Shown: piece after piece, positions 33,055 through 43,979 of the stretch | Layout: the number at the start of each line of letters is the position of its first letter | Numbering within the stretch: the first letter of the stretch is position 1 | Source: Lasiosphaeria ovina | Taxonomy: Eukaryota > Ascomycota > Sordariomycetes > Sordariales > Lasiosphaeriaceae | Assembly: GCA_033439765.1 (NCBI GenBank) | Contig: JAULSN010000003.1 | Coordinates: 6,138,001-6,202,000, forward strand | Length of the DNA stretch: 64,000 bases | Direction of reading: 5' to 3' | Position numbers and translations under genes: made by a program | Notes under the pieces: generated by a model | The model's input: only the letters and a program-made list of their open reading frames with translations | What the model was told of the DNA's origin: nothing | Database searches by the model: none

Positions 33055-35121
33055 ATGTCGGACGTGTCAGAAGATTCGGATCATATCGGATATCTTGCCG
33101 CCGAAGATTCCCCAGAGTCTGACGTGGACGAGTCGGGCGACGAGTCGGGCGACGAGTCAGGCGCCGAGTCACTGGGCTCACAGGGCTCACAGGGCTCGCT
33201 GGGCTCGCAGGGTTCACGCGCATCACAGGCATCCAGCCAATCAACTCTCCATGCCGGCAATCGCGCGCTGTTTGACCTCGAGGCAGACGAGACCGGCGAC
33301 GACGCATCGGGATCAGACTCCGAGTCTAGCAGCGAGTCTGGATTTGAGTACAGTCTCGCCAACCATGGCGACGACGACGAACATGTCGTGCAATTCTTTC
33401 CCCAGTTCAGCCGATTCCCAATCGAGCTGCGACAGCGCGTCTGGGAACAATTCTGTCCCGATCTTGAGGCAGCAGGCCGCGTTTATCAATTCATCCTCCT
33501 CCCAGCCCTTCACGACGGCGACCTGCCGGCAGACGTCTGGCAGGATGCACAGTTATTTGACCAAACTGCGGCCGCGCGTGCCGTATTGGCCACACACCAT
33601 GAGAGCCGCTCGTTCGCTCTAAAACGCTTCCCTGACACGCTGTCTTTTTGTAGCGGCCATGGCCTCGTTCGCTTCAACAAGGAGAGGGATGTCGTCAAAA
33701 TCGTCGTGCCGCATCTCATCATGTTCCCCCGGTCTCCGATTCCAGTCATCGCTGGCTTTACGGATCAAATACGACACCTCTGCCTGCCGCCGGAAATTTT
33801 ATATCTTGATGACGAGAATACGGGAATTGTATTTGCTCCTTTCACACAGCTCAAAGCCACCTACGTTGAGACCGACCCGTCTACAGTCCCGGCTCAATTC
33901 CTGACGTGGTGTGCGTCCGACATTGCAAAACGCTACTTTCTCGACACAGACGAAGAACCTGGCAGACCAGAGCTCTTCTGCTGGCCCGATTTTGAGCGCC
34001 ACCCAGAGGCTGTTGAGAAGACAGTCGTAAAAATGAGGGCCAGCCTAGATTTTACTGAAATGCTGGCCGGGCGTGAGTCCGAGTCCCAGGGCGGCGAGGA
34101 TCAGGCTAACTGGGAATACTGGCCCCTCGTTGTGTTCCCTGTCGTGGAAAGCGTGGAGCTTCTTCTGGACCGAGTCCGGGGACGCGCCGACTCGGGGTGG
34201 GAACCAAATGACGAAGAATCCTCAAGCGACTCAGACGAGTATGAAAGTGACTTTGTGGACGACAGTGAGATTGAAGAAATTGAATCAGAATCAGATGAAG
34301 ACGGCCTTGTGGTCGAGGACGAGAGCAGTGAAGACGAAGGGGACGTCGACGGCACCTCGCCATTTAGAGGGTTCTCGCCAGTGCAAGGCTCAGTCGGGCG
34401 CCAGCCAAGCAACACCGAGTATCCCGCGGCTCAATTTTCCAGCCCCGAACCTGATTCTTCCACGCTTCGCGGGTCAAACTCTGACGAATCCGACTCGGAG
34501 GGGGCGCCTCTCTCTGCCTCTGGCTCAGCACTGAAGCGTGGAAGGGAGTCTAGTTCAGAGGACGACTCTGAAGACGAGGCTCCCAGGAAGCGAGCGCGGA
34601 TTGACAATCGTCGGAATTTCACGGTGGTCTCCGACGACGAAGATGAGGAGGTGCGCAAGGTGCCAGCGAGTCGTCGCGCCCGTGTCGTGGATTCGGATGA
34701 CGACGAGGATGATGGAGGGGTTCGAGAGACTCCAGCAAATCATCGAGCCCGCGTCATGGTTTCCGACGATGAGGACGAGGAGGATGCAAGCGCAAATGAC
34801 ATGAGTGATGGTTCTGAAGACTCGTCGGTGAGTGGAGACATCGACGGGTCAGATCCAGAGGCAGGTGGCACTCAGCCATTGACATTTGCACAACGCCTTG
34901 AGATGCACCGCCAGGAAAACCCGATCTCATTGTCCGACTCGGATAATTCGGATCACTCGGACATGGAGGAGATGGACCAGAACGACTCCGACGCTCCCAA
35001 CTATGGAGCCTTTCAAGACGATGACGAGGCGAACGAATGCTCGAACAGCGGCGGTGACGATGAGCTGGACGGCCTGATAATGGATATTGGGGACGACGGC
35101 GACTCTGATGGTTACGACTGA
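33055..35121 (+). CDS. 2EXR-domain protein with long acidic Ser/Asp/Glu tail
   Basis: 688 residues, no intron; start at MSDVSEDSDH. An acidic, Ser-rich head (residues ~1-100, with ESGDESGDESGAES and GSQGSQGSLGSQG repeats) precedes a globular part that opens with FPQFSRFPIELRQRVWEQFCPDL, the N-terminal signature of the fungal 2EXR domain (function unknown). The globular part runs to about residue 370. The rest is a disordered acidic tail rich in SDE clusters with basic patches (RKRARIDNRR, RRARV) and a repeat R(R/H)RARV..SDDEDE occurring three times. The composition suggests a nuclear protein phosphorylated by CK2-type kinases; this is inference. Confidence 0.85.
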   Translation: MSDVSEDSDHIGYLAAEDSPESDVDESGDESGDESGAESLGSQGSQGSLGSQGSRASQASSQSTLHAGNRALFDLEADETGDDASGSDSESSSESGFEYSLANHGDDDEHVVQFFPQFSRFPIELRQRVWEQFCPDLEAAGRVYQFILLPALHDGDLPADVWQDAQLFDQTAAARAVLATHHESRSFALKRFPDTLSFCSGHGLVRFNKERDVVKIVVPHLIMFPRSPIPVIAGFTDQIRHLCLPPEILYLDDENTGIVFAPFTQLKATYVETDPSTVPAQFLTWCASDIAKRYFLDTDEEPGRPELFCWPDFERHPEAVEKTVVKMRASLDFTEMLAGRESESQGGEDQANWEYWPLVVFPVVESVELLLDRVRGRADSGWEPNDEESSSDSDEYESDFVDDSEIEEIESESDEDGLVVEDESSEDEGDVDGTSPFRGFSPVQGSVGRQPSNTEYPAAQFSSPEPDSSTLRGSNSDESDSEGAPLSASGSALKRGRESSSEDDSEDEAPRKRARIDNRRNFTVVSDDEDEEVRKVPASRRARVVDSDDDEDDGGVRETPANHRARVMVSDDEDEEDASANDMSDGSEDSSVSGDIDGSDPEAGGTQPLTFAQRLEMHRQENPISLSDSDNSDHSDMEEMDQNDSDAPNYGAFQDDDEANECSNSGGDDELDGLIMDIGDDGDSDGYD

Positions 35122-35263
35122 AGAGCACACTGACTTGACTTCAGACTTTGGATTTCCCCTACTAGTTCGGCGATTCATAAATAAATAGACTTTTTAATTG
35201 ACGTTGTCTCGACACATCAGATTAACCGCCGCTTCCGTCGACTCTGGGCTTCAATTACACGAC

Positions 35264-36325
35264 TCAGGAGACGACGTTTTGAGGTTGTCCGTTGAGAAAT
35301 GCCTTCAAGTTTCCAACAAGCGTATCCTGGTAATTCTGTGTCGTCGCCTGTGAAACCCACGCCACGTGCGGCGTTACCACCAAATTTAAACCAGCCGTAT
35401 CCTCGGCCAGGAGGACGGAATTCTCGGGTCCAGCCGGCTCGGCCAAAAACACGTCGGTAGCGGCGCCCGCGATCTTGCCCATCTTCAGCGCTGCGACCAG
35501 TGCGTGCTCGTCGACAATGCCGCCACGACTAACATTGACAATCACGGCTTGCGGCCGCATCGCGCTCAACTCGGCCTCGGCGATCAGCCCCATCGTCTCC
35601 GGGACGCGCGGCAAACAGAGAAACAGCACGGTGGCCGTGCGAACCACGTCGCCGAAGCTCGCGCGGCAAACACCATTATCAACCCGCGGCGGCGAGCCCA
35701 CAGCCGCACCGCCCTTCCGGCCCGCCACAAGCACGCGCTTCATCCCCAGCGCGCGGCACAGCTCGGCGATGCGCTTCCCGACGAAGCCGTACCCAAGAAT
35801 GCCCACCACCTCGTCGCGCATCGGCAGCGGGAGGCGTCCGCCCGGGCTGTACATTGCAGAAGCCAGTATGCCGCCGCGCCGCGGCCACTGCCCCGCCCGC
35901 GTCAGGGCGTGTGTGTGCACGATGCTCCTACGCACAGAGAAGTAGAGACCGATGGAATGCTCGGCCACGGCGTCTACGTTACTCCCGGGGCTGTTGCTGA
36001 CCACGACCCCGCGCCCCCGGCACGCGGCCAAGTCGACGACGTCGTGGCCCGAGGCCATGACGGCCACAAAGCGCAGGTGCGGCGTGGACACGGGCGACAG
36101 TGTGGCGCCGGACAGCGGGCACACGGTCGTGATGACCACGTCGGCGTCGCTCACGCGCGATGCTATCAGCGCCGCGTCGGCGTGGGGCGTGCGCTCGTGC
36201 AGTGCCAACTCGTATGTGTGGCCTTCTGGCATAGCGGGCGTCAGGTCTGGGATCGGTGTGATGCCGCCCTCGAGCGCGACGATCTTGTGGTGTCGGCGTG
36301 CCGGCGCTATGGTTTCTCTTGCCAT
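35264..36325 (-). CDS. D-2-hydroxyacid dehydrogenase, NAD-dependent
   Basis: Reduces 2-keto acids to D-2-hydroxy acids or the reverse; 353 residues, single exon, cytosolic. Order: N-terminal catalytic part with VVITTVCPLSGATL, then VAVMASGHDVVDLAACRGRGVVVSNSPGSN, the dinucleotide motif GILGYGFVGKRI (residue ~175), catalytic Arg in VIVNVSRGGIVDEHAL, Glu in VFLAEPAGPENS and His in VVTPHVAWVS. Spacing and length match glyoxylate/hydroxypyruvate-type members. Which substrate is used cannot be told. Confidence 0.93.
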   Translation of the reverse strand: MARETIAPARRHHKIVALEGGITPIPDLTPAMPEGHTYELALHERTPHADAALIASRVSDADVVITTVCPLSGATLSPVSTPHLRFVAVMASGHDVVDLAACRGRGVVVSNSPGSNVDAVAEHSIGLYFSVRRSIVHTHALTRAGQWPRRGGILASAMYSPGGRLPLPMRDEVVGILGYGFVGKRIAELCRALGMKRVLVAGRKGGAAVGSPPRVDNGVCRASFGDVVRTATVLFLCLPRVPETMGLIAEAELSAMRPQAVIVNVSRGGIVDEHALVAALKMGKIAGAATDVFLAEPAGPENSVLLAEDTAGLNLVVTPHVAWVSQATTQNYQDTLVGNLKAFLNGQPQNVVS

Positions 36326-36840
36326 CGTGGTTGCGGCTTTTGGGTGTCTTGTCTGTGTGAGAGATGCGGCTGTCGGGAGACGGAGTGGCGCTGGGTAAGG
36401 TCTCTTGGAGCAGGAGGACCCTGAGATGGGTGCCGATAGGAGCTCGATTGGGCGGGGCCGACGCTTCCAAACCGCTCTCGTGAGTGGGTCACCTTGGATG
36501 CCCTGATCTAGGCTCTAATCAGAGAGTTTGTTGGTGTCTGGGGGGGAGTGCTCGAGGTTGTTAGGCCAAAGAAAAATACTTAACAGTTGTTTACGGTGAG
36601 ATGTTGACAGCGCCGTCAAACTTGGCAGGCTTTGCGTGTCCACTTTTTTCTTCCAGCTTACTTCCCACGCCCTTTGTGTGGGGCAAGCCAAGAAAATCCT
36701 TGCGTAGGGCGTCAAACCCCAACTAGGTCAACAATGTCAAGCACGATGATATGTGTGATAATAGGCACACAGTACTGATTTGATCTGATCATACCACTAG
36801 AAGCTTGGGCTTTGGCACTAATTAGACCTGTGGTGATATC
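36326..36840. other. Intergenic
   Basis: About 515 bp between the start side of the dehydrogenase and the 3' end of the OPT gene. No gene seen. Confidence 0.5.
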
Positions 36841-39800
36841 TCACGGGAAGCTCCCCTTCTCGGGCCCAAAATAACCCCGATCGGGAATGGGCAAAACGCC
36901 AACACCCTTGCCGTCGACGCCTGCATAGCTGACCGTGTTTCCCCACCAGTTAAGCTTCACTGGGTTATATCCCACCGCGAAGAACATGACTAGAGCGCTA
37001 ATGGCCACGCCTGCCGTCAGCGCCGCCGAAAGCACGTAGTTGTACTTCTCCCACCACGCCAGGCGGTGCCGCGGCAGCCAGTACATGAAGAACAGCGACA
37101 GCAAGAACCCCGGCGTCTTGTACGCCATGTTGGACGGGGCCCAATGCTGCACGCCCTGCAGAATTAGAATCGGATTAAGCCAGAGCTGTAGGTACGTGCG
37201 CATGTTAGCGGTTGACCAGGGTAATGGGCACGCACGAGGGGCATACCAGCGACGCCACAAACGGGAACAGAGTGCGGTCGAGCAGCGCAAAAGTGCGCGG
37301 CCGCAGCTTCACCCTCAGCCGCTCCTTGACAGCAGGCAGATACTTTGGGCCCAGGCCCTGGCCGAGCAGGAACACCAAGGCAACGCCCGCGCCGATCAAG
37401 AAGCACCACTTGAACAAGGGGTAGATTTCGTTGAACATTCGACTGCTACCAAGAAGCCCCCACATGAGCGAGCTGGCATACAGCGGCGCACCGTCGTTGG
37501 CGCATGTGAAACGCGACGGCTGTTCCGGCGTGCACAGCCCTTTGACGTTCTCGAGGATGAAGTTCTGCGTAGCTACGGCGACGAAGCAAGTGATGATGAT
37601 GGTGCCGATCTGGCTGCGGAACACAGCCCGCGGTGGGATCTTCACGTAGTGCGCCATCTTTTGGTCCTGCACATAGTTGTCCGCGTACCCTGGACCGGTC
37701 AGTGTGCTGCGAGGAGTGGAAGCCGGACAAGAGGGGGCAAACCTGCGAGGGCCCAGCTGCCCAACGTCTGCGCGAACAAGAAGGCGTTGGGATTGCCGGG
37801 CAGCACAAAGCCTGTGATCACCTGGACCAGCGCGCCCAGCCCAAGGTTGGTCCCGGTGGTGGCGGACAGCAGGGACAGCGGCACGGCGAAGATGATATTG
37901 ATGCCGATCATGACAAACACGAGCCACACGGGCGTGTCGAGCGGGTAGATGCTAAGAAACACGACTGACACCACGATGGCGCCCAGCAGAATCACCAAAA
38001 ACCACCAGTCGGGTACCTCGGGGTACCGCGCCATCATGCGACTGTGTATGTCCATGGCGCCCTCGTAGTTACCCTTGCCGTGGCGCAGGCCTCTGTAGAA
38101 GTCAACGTACGCTTGCCCGACGGTGCGCCACTGATTTGCCATGATGTACAGGAAGTACACGGGGTAGAAGGCTGTCCGTTTGATTAGCAACCAGCGCTTG
38201 CCAATGAGTAGGTAGATCAACTTACCAAAGTTGGCTCCTACTGTGAGAATGTAGCCAGCCGAGTAAAAGGGCGGTGAGTAGTTTTGGTACAGCACTTGGT
38301 CGAGCTTGTTGTCCACCACGACCTTTTGCACATTGTAGGGCTTCCCGTCATTGGCAAAAGCCGACGACGAGTTGATTGGCAGGTACGCCGTGTACGACAT
38401 GTTGGAGTAATATATGGCCAGAATGATGAAAGCGCCCAGTATGGAGCCACAATATTCGGTGCAGGTGGAGAAGAAGGGCCGGGCCAGCGCGGCGTACGAA
38501 GTGGTCGCCACGTTCCAGTCAAACGTGGTCAGCGGGTTCAGCAGGCCCAGCCCCAGCGATGAGCCGGTGAGGATGGCGAGTGTGATGTTCTGCGGTGCGA
38601 TCCACGTCATCCAGTTGAAGGTCGACAGTGCCGTGAACAGGTACCCAGGCAGCCAGTAGTAGACGGCCATGGAGCCCGCGCAGATGTAGAAAAACTTGTA
38701 CCGCGAGACGGTCCACCCGTAGATGTTCTCTCGGGGCTCGGGCCGCGTCAGGGCGCGGTTCATAGCGATGGTCGGGAGGATGGTCGGCCAAAGGGCCTTG
38801 ACGGGGTAGACCCTTGTTGGTGTAAGTGCCTGGGCCAGCAGAAGACTCTGACATGAACTTACGAAAACCGCCCTGCTTGGTGTGAGTGTTTAGTCTCAAC
38901 AATCTGGTGGCATGAACTTACGTAGGTATCCGGCAAAGCCCATGCCCATTAGTTGTACAAAGAGAGTGAGCATCTGTTGACATGCATTAGTCAGGATATT
39001 GACGACGGGAGATGGCTGGGTTACCAGTTGATACGGAAACGTCACAAAGGTCTGCCCGTAATAGAGGTCTAGTTTCTGCACCAGGATCATGCCGTAAGAG
39101 TTTGTCGTGTAGATGGAGATATTATACGTGATGGTGGCGAACATCTGCTCTTTGAAAGTCCAAGGCCCGGGGTTTAGCGAGTGCCTCACCCCGAAAACGG
39201 TGATGCCCCAGTCTGGCAGGACGAATTCGAGCAGCTTCGCGCATGGGAAGAGCAAAATCTGGATCACAGAACCCGAGAGCGCTGTTTGATGTGCCTGGTG
39301 TCAACAACAAGAGCACAATCACCAACCAACCGACGGCTGCAGAGGCTCACATATGGATGGAAACCGGCTGTTGAAAAAGGTCGACATGAAGGTGCCAATG
39401 ACGGCCCAGGAAATGCCGAGGAAATAGGCCCTCGCAGTCTCTATGGGCACGGTGGGCTCATCGCGTGGGTCGGCAACGGCGCGCACGCCGGGGTAAGGCG
39501 ACGAGTAGCGCAACATGACGGCGTCGACACGCAGGTCGCGGTCGTAGAATTCGCCGTACTGCTTTGGGCCATCGGCGACCAGGCGGCCCATGCGGTCGCG
39601 CATCTCGGACGGGAAGTTCCAGTCGTCGCTGTGGAACCGGTGCGCCTCGGCCACAATAGCCAGCGCTTCCTCTCGGCTCAGGCTGTCGACCTTTTCCAAG
39701 ATGTAGTCGCCCTCCCCATTGGGCGCCAACACCTCGAGCATCTCGTGCGGGATCTGGCCGCTGATGCGCTCGTGCGTCCCTGTTTGCGTCGGCGTCTTCT

Positions 39801-39876
39801 CGTGGTCTCGGTCCGACAGGTCGGGCGCAATCTCGCCGCCACCGGATCCGTCAATCGTGTCGGGCTTTTCGGCCAT
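36841..39876 (-). CDS. OPT-family oligopeptide transporter with a 10-nt microexon
   Basis: Proton-coupled plasma-membrane importer of small peptides or related compounds. Eight exons: 39876-39351, 39281-39025, 38973-38922, 38872-38863, 38812-38226, 38171-37743, 37689-37247 and 37185-36841, giving 882 residues. The family signature YSSPYPGVRAVADPRDEP is near residue 130; about 14-16 helices follow. Conserved stretches across splice joins: RFPSISLSGSVIQILLFPC, FPYQLMLTLFVQLMGMGFAGYLRRF, VYPVKALWPTILPTIAMNRAL, SMAVYYWLPGYLF, ANFAFYPVYFLYIMANQWRTVGQAYVDFY, and YADNYVQDQKMAHYVKIPPR. Exon 4 is only GGCGGTTTTC; without it the frame is lost and the conserved RRF is missing. The N-terminal ~110 residues are hydrophilic and cytosolic. 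Confidence 0.93.
38863..38872 (-). other. Microexon (10 nt) of the OPT gene
   Basis: Flanked upstream by CACCAAGCAG and downstream by GTAAGTTCATG. Both neighbouring introns are 49-50 bp and start with the same GTAAGTTCATG. Including it gives YLRRFSVYPVK in frame; skipping it shifts the frame. Confidence 0.8.
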
Positions 39877-40687
39877 GATTGGGTCAGCGGTAAATAATGC
39901 TAGGCTGGGCGAAATGATACTCCTCGATGAAGACAAAAGCCGCTGGAAATCGTGGTGGGAGCAACGTCTCGAGGAGTGTCTTAACTACAGTCTAGCAGCC
40001 ACGCCGTCCAGGACGGCAATAACCACGGGACGAGCGCTGGGTCTCTGCATCAGGAAGGCGGGATTCTTCTTATCTCGGCTAAGTATGTTCGACGTTACCT
40101 CCCACGGCCGTCTCGCGACACACACGCAGCAGAACGGGAGCAAAGTGCGGGGACCGGCAGCTGGCTTCATTTAGAGTTTGGGACATATACGACCGCCCAC
40201 CCGGCCATGCGTGACACGGCTCAGTCGTTGACAGGAGGGGCTGGATTTGTGTGGTCCTTCGCCGACATGTGACGCCGTTAGACGGGAACCCCAACCAGCA
40301 CGCGTTTCTCGCCGTGCACCACTCATCTAGGCCTTATCCTCTACACCTTACCCAGCCGAGCACCGAATCGCATCACGACCGTGAAGTGCAGAAGCAACTT
40401 AGTTATGTAAAGGTGTTGTTATTCTTTAGCTTACATACCTCGACAAGGTCGTAGGAAGATCCCACACATCCCTGATATTATGCGGCCCAGCGAACCATTA
40501 ACGGCGTGCCCCTGCCGTCCTGTCCTCTTGAAACTCCAGTCCGATCCAAAAACAGGGTATCCAAAGTACGCACAAGAGAAAAGAAAGATAAATAAGGTAC
40601 AAGATAGATGGACAGTGGACAGTGGTCGTGGCATCAAAGCAACTGACCGTCCCGTCGCCGCATCCCTATTTACGTTGACACTTGTTG
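39877..40687. other. Intergenic
   Basis: Promoter side of the OPT gene and 3' side of the hemerythrin-like gene. No gene seen. Confidence 0.5.
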
Positions 40688-41657
40688 CTAGTTCTCGGGC
40701 TTGGCGGCAGCATCTGGCTTCGTGTCGTCTGTCTGGACCTCAACCTTGGGCTGGACGTCGCCTGCCGCGTACAGGGCCCTGATCGCGCCGTGCCGGTCCG
40801 ACGAGCCAAACTTGGCCATGCCGCGGTGGAGGAACCAGAAGAGAGTGCGGCCGAGGATGCGCACGGGTGCCGGCAGCGGCGGAAAGCTCAACCACATGTC
40901 GTCCTCGAAATGCGCGTCGAGGTTGGCGAAACACCACACGAGCCCTGACAGGCCGAGTCCCTTCTGTTCGGCAAAGCCTGGTTAGCATTTTCGACAAGAC
41001 AGGGTGCGGACAATCATTCAGGACATAATTACCATTGCGTGCTCGGCGGCCTGGCTGAGGAGCGTGGGCATCTCCTTCATCTTCTCCAGGCCGTATTCCC
41101 TCAAGCCCAGGAGGGTGGGGATTTCGTCGGCGAGATGGGTCACTAGGAGGGGGCCAAACTCGTCAATCGAGGCGACGACGACGGCGCCGTCGTACTTTTG
41201 CTTGCCGGCGATCACGTCGTTGGTGTAGGCGATGAACTTGTCGAGCGGGTCGTGGAAGGCGTGGTGCTGCTCGACATTGACGTCCATTATGCCCGTCACG
41301 CCGGCCATCTTCTCAATGATGGGGAAGATCTGGTCCTCCTCATTGCCGTGGTGCAGGTGCAGCAGCAGGTGCCAGTTGATAATGAACTTGCAAAAGTCCT
41401 TCTGCTCTGATTGCTTGATGTGCTGCGCCTGCAGGTAGATGGCGTTGAGACCGCGGATCATCATGTTGTGCACGAGGGCCATCTCGGACGCAGTGTCATC
41501 AAAGAGATCGGGCTGCAGTCTGTCAGTTTGAGAGCAACTAGCCATGTTTGCTCTGCTGGGACGGACGCACCTTGTAGTCCGGATTCTCCTGCTTCAGCTT
41601 GTAGGTCGGGGTAGGGATGAGAGAGAAGGGATGATCGGCATAGACAGCGGCAGCCAT
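40688..41657 (-). CDS. Hemerythrin-like HHE-domain protein
   Basis: Probable di-iron protein of the hemerythrin HHE cation-binding family; role in fungi unclear (iron or oxygen sensing, detoxification). Exons 41657-41571, 41512-41033 and 40963-40688 give 280 residues. Metal ligand motifs: His in LVHNMMIRGLNAIY, HHGNEED (HxxxE) at about residue 80, EQHHAFHDPLDKF (second HHE block, His at ~115), and THLADEIPTL (HxxxE) at about 160. The C-terminal part LVWCFANLDAHFEDD..FPPLPAPVR is conserved in fungal members. The last acceptor could be either of two CAGs; GAACAG was chosen because only it keeps the frame. Confidence 0.85.
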
Positions 41658-43555
41658 TTTTGCGGATTGAAGCAGCAGTTCTTTTCCCAAGGAAAGAAAT
41701 TGGATAAAAGAGGGGATCCCGAGTTGTGAGAAAGTGTTAGCAAGTGGCCAATGTTCAACGGCGGCAATGGTTCGAGCCTTGACGTGGACTTGGCTGGCAG
41801 TTTGGCTGGGCAGAAATCGACGACGGCGAGAGAAGAGTTGGGACGGAAGACAGGGTGAGATGGTCGGCCTTAAATATGATAAGGCGGCGGATTCTTTCTT
41901 TGGTCGGAAACCCGCCGCACAAAGTCAACAAAGCCGTGCGGCGAAGGACGAGTCCCGATCCTTGCGCCCCGCGACAACATGTTCAGGGGTTGCAGTCAGC
42001 GGCGGCCCACTGAAGTTGGAGATTTGACCTACACTAGAATACCTTGGGTTGGGTTGGGGGCGCGGCGGTATGGCACCCAAGAAGTGGGTTGTGGCCGCCT
42101 CCTTGTTTGGGGTTAGTTGCTGACAGCACAGCCTTACAAGGGGCGTTAGGATTTCCGCAACCAGAAAGGCTGCTGCGAGTCTGCGCAGGCCAGAATCGTG
42201 AATGCCAATCAGCGGCAACAAGTCTCCTGACTTTGCGGGAAGAGCCAAAGAAACTGGCCCACGTCGCTGCAAGCCTGCAATCATGCACCGGCGGCCGCTC
42301 CGAGTTTCTTGAATTCTTACCAAGTCCTCAGAGACCTGGGAATCTGACCAACAGTCTGAGCTTGCAAACCTGTAAGGTAATGCAAAACTTCAAGTTTTGA
42401 GTACCTACTCGCGGATACAGCATGCGTGCACGAAAACAGTGGAGTCCTGGACATGGATGACATCTGTATGTATTGTACATGTACCACCATAGGCCTTTGT
42501 TTCAGGCAATCGCAGTCCTGCGCCCTCAACACACTTTAGATCGGCCGTGAGAGCAGCCGTGGCGCGATTACCACACTGTCTGCGCCGCGAAAATGTACCG
42601 ATTCGGCCCATTGCCAAGGTGAAAATGCGCGGTTGGCACCGATCCCACCCCTCGGATCCTTGCCAGTTCTCCCTGGCCGCCGGTTGGCTTCAGTAGCTCC
42701 TCTCGCGCATTCTAAGAATATCCTCCCCGATCCCACCACAACCTGCTGCCAGTGCACCCCCAACGCCAATCAAGCCGCACCCATTACGACTCGCCTCCGC
42801 AGGCGAGGGCAGTCTAACTTCGGGCAAATCGCCAAAACCGTCCCAGCCTTTGGAGGAGGGCTAAGAAGCGAAAACCATCCGATATGGGCTCGGCAGCACT
42901 TCCCGGCGCGAGGGCGCGCGGCGTCTCCCACGGGAGGAACCAAGCCCTGGGGCCGGCTTCCCCGCTCGGCGGGAGCAGGCCAAAACCAGGACCCTTTGGC
43001 GGCACATTAGGGCAATTGCCGGAAACTCAATTCACGCGGCGGTGCACTCCAGGAACCAGGCGTGACATGCTGCACATTTTCGCATTCGCGATGAAACTTG
43101 AGGTAAATTGCCCGTTTTCGGAATTGAAGGCGTGCCGCTATATACGATACGCGCTTGCCCAGCCCTCCGGAACGATAGATCCCTTTGGGCAACCACGACG
43201 AGGAGATGGAATAGCGGAGACCCCGGCCACGGCACTAACGTGGACGCCTTGGCCTCCATTCCATAGCAGAGAAATGGCCGAATGGAAGGCATTTGGGGGG
43301 CAGAGGCGTTTGAAGCCTGTAACAAATTGCCTAGGTACTGTACATAACGTTACCTACCCAGGGAACCAACTCGAACTTCTGTGCAACCTGAGCTTGTGGA
43401 GAGCACACAGTGCCGCCAGACTCATCATGCACTCGCTGCGCAGCAAGTTAGCAGCCCAGCCATCCATTCCAACCCCTCATGCCCTTTGCACACCGCCATC
43501 AAAGAAGTGTTTGTTCCAAGCCACCACACGCACGGTATCCTCGTCGGTCACGCAG
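41658..43555. other. Long intergenic region, no gene supported
   Basis: About 1.9 kb between divergently placed ends. A plus open frame at 42884-43633 has no domain and no start context, and is not called. 42600-43000 is GC-richer, possibly a promoter or a decayed gene. Confidence 0.4.
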
Positions 43556-43979
43556 CTACTGCGGGGAGGGTGCGGCCTTGATGGCCTTGACAAATGTGGC
43601 CTTGACTTTACGCATGTACTTGTCCTCATCTAGCAATTTGCGGATGATGGGTTGTTGATTGTGCGCGTCGAAGGCTTTGCGCCCTGTGTAGCGCTCAAAG
43701 AAGTGGAAGACCGCCGGGTCGTCCGAGTCCCTGCAGATGCAATAGTACAGCGAGCCCGGGTCGAGCGCGGCGAGCCGCGTCGTCTCGGCATAGACTGCCT
43801 CCAGCGCGTCGGCGTGCTCGGGGAAGGCGTAGACCTGCGGCGGCACCGTGTCAGCAACAACCTACGGCAGGGCCGGTGGTTACGGGTGTTAGGGTAAAGC
43901 CAACCGTCCCAAACACGCAAAACTCGTCCTCGGGAATAGGCGGCATCGCTGCAAGAGAGGCATCATCGTTTTCGGCCAT
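43556..43979 (-). CDS. ABM-domain monooxygenase-like protein
   Basis: Small ferredoxin-like alpha/beta protein of the antibiotic-biosynthesis-monooxygenase (dimeric alpha/beta barrel) family. Exons 43979-43905 and 43861-43556 give 126 residues, a typical length. Splicing joins FCVFGT to VVADTVPPQVYAF. Family features: the helix HADALEAVYAETTRLAALDPGS, the strand LYYCICRDSDDPAVFHFFERY and TGRKAFDAHNQQPIIRKLL, the usual (F)E.(Y)..(A)F..H segment. Substrate unknown; not in a visible pathway. Confidence 0.9.

Noticed and set aside
38813..38921. Possible frameshift in the OPT gene between GYL and VYPVK
   Set aside because: A single intron does not keep frame, but the 10-nt microexon does and restores the conserved RRF.
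42884..43633. 249-codon plus-strand frame in the 1.9-kb intergenic region
   Set aside because: No recognisable motif and composition like non-coding GC-rich DNA.
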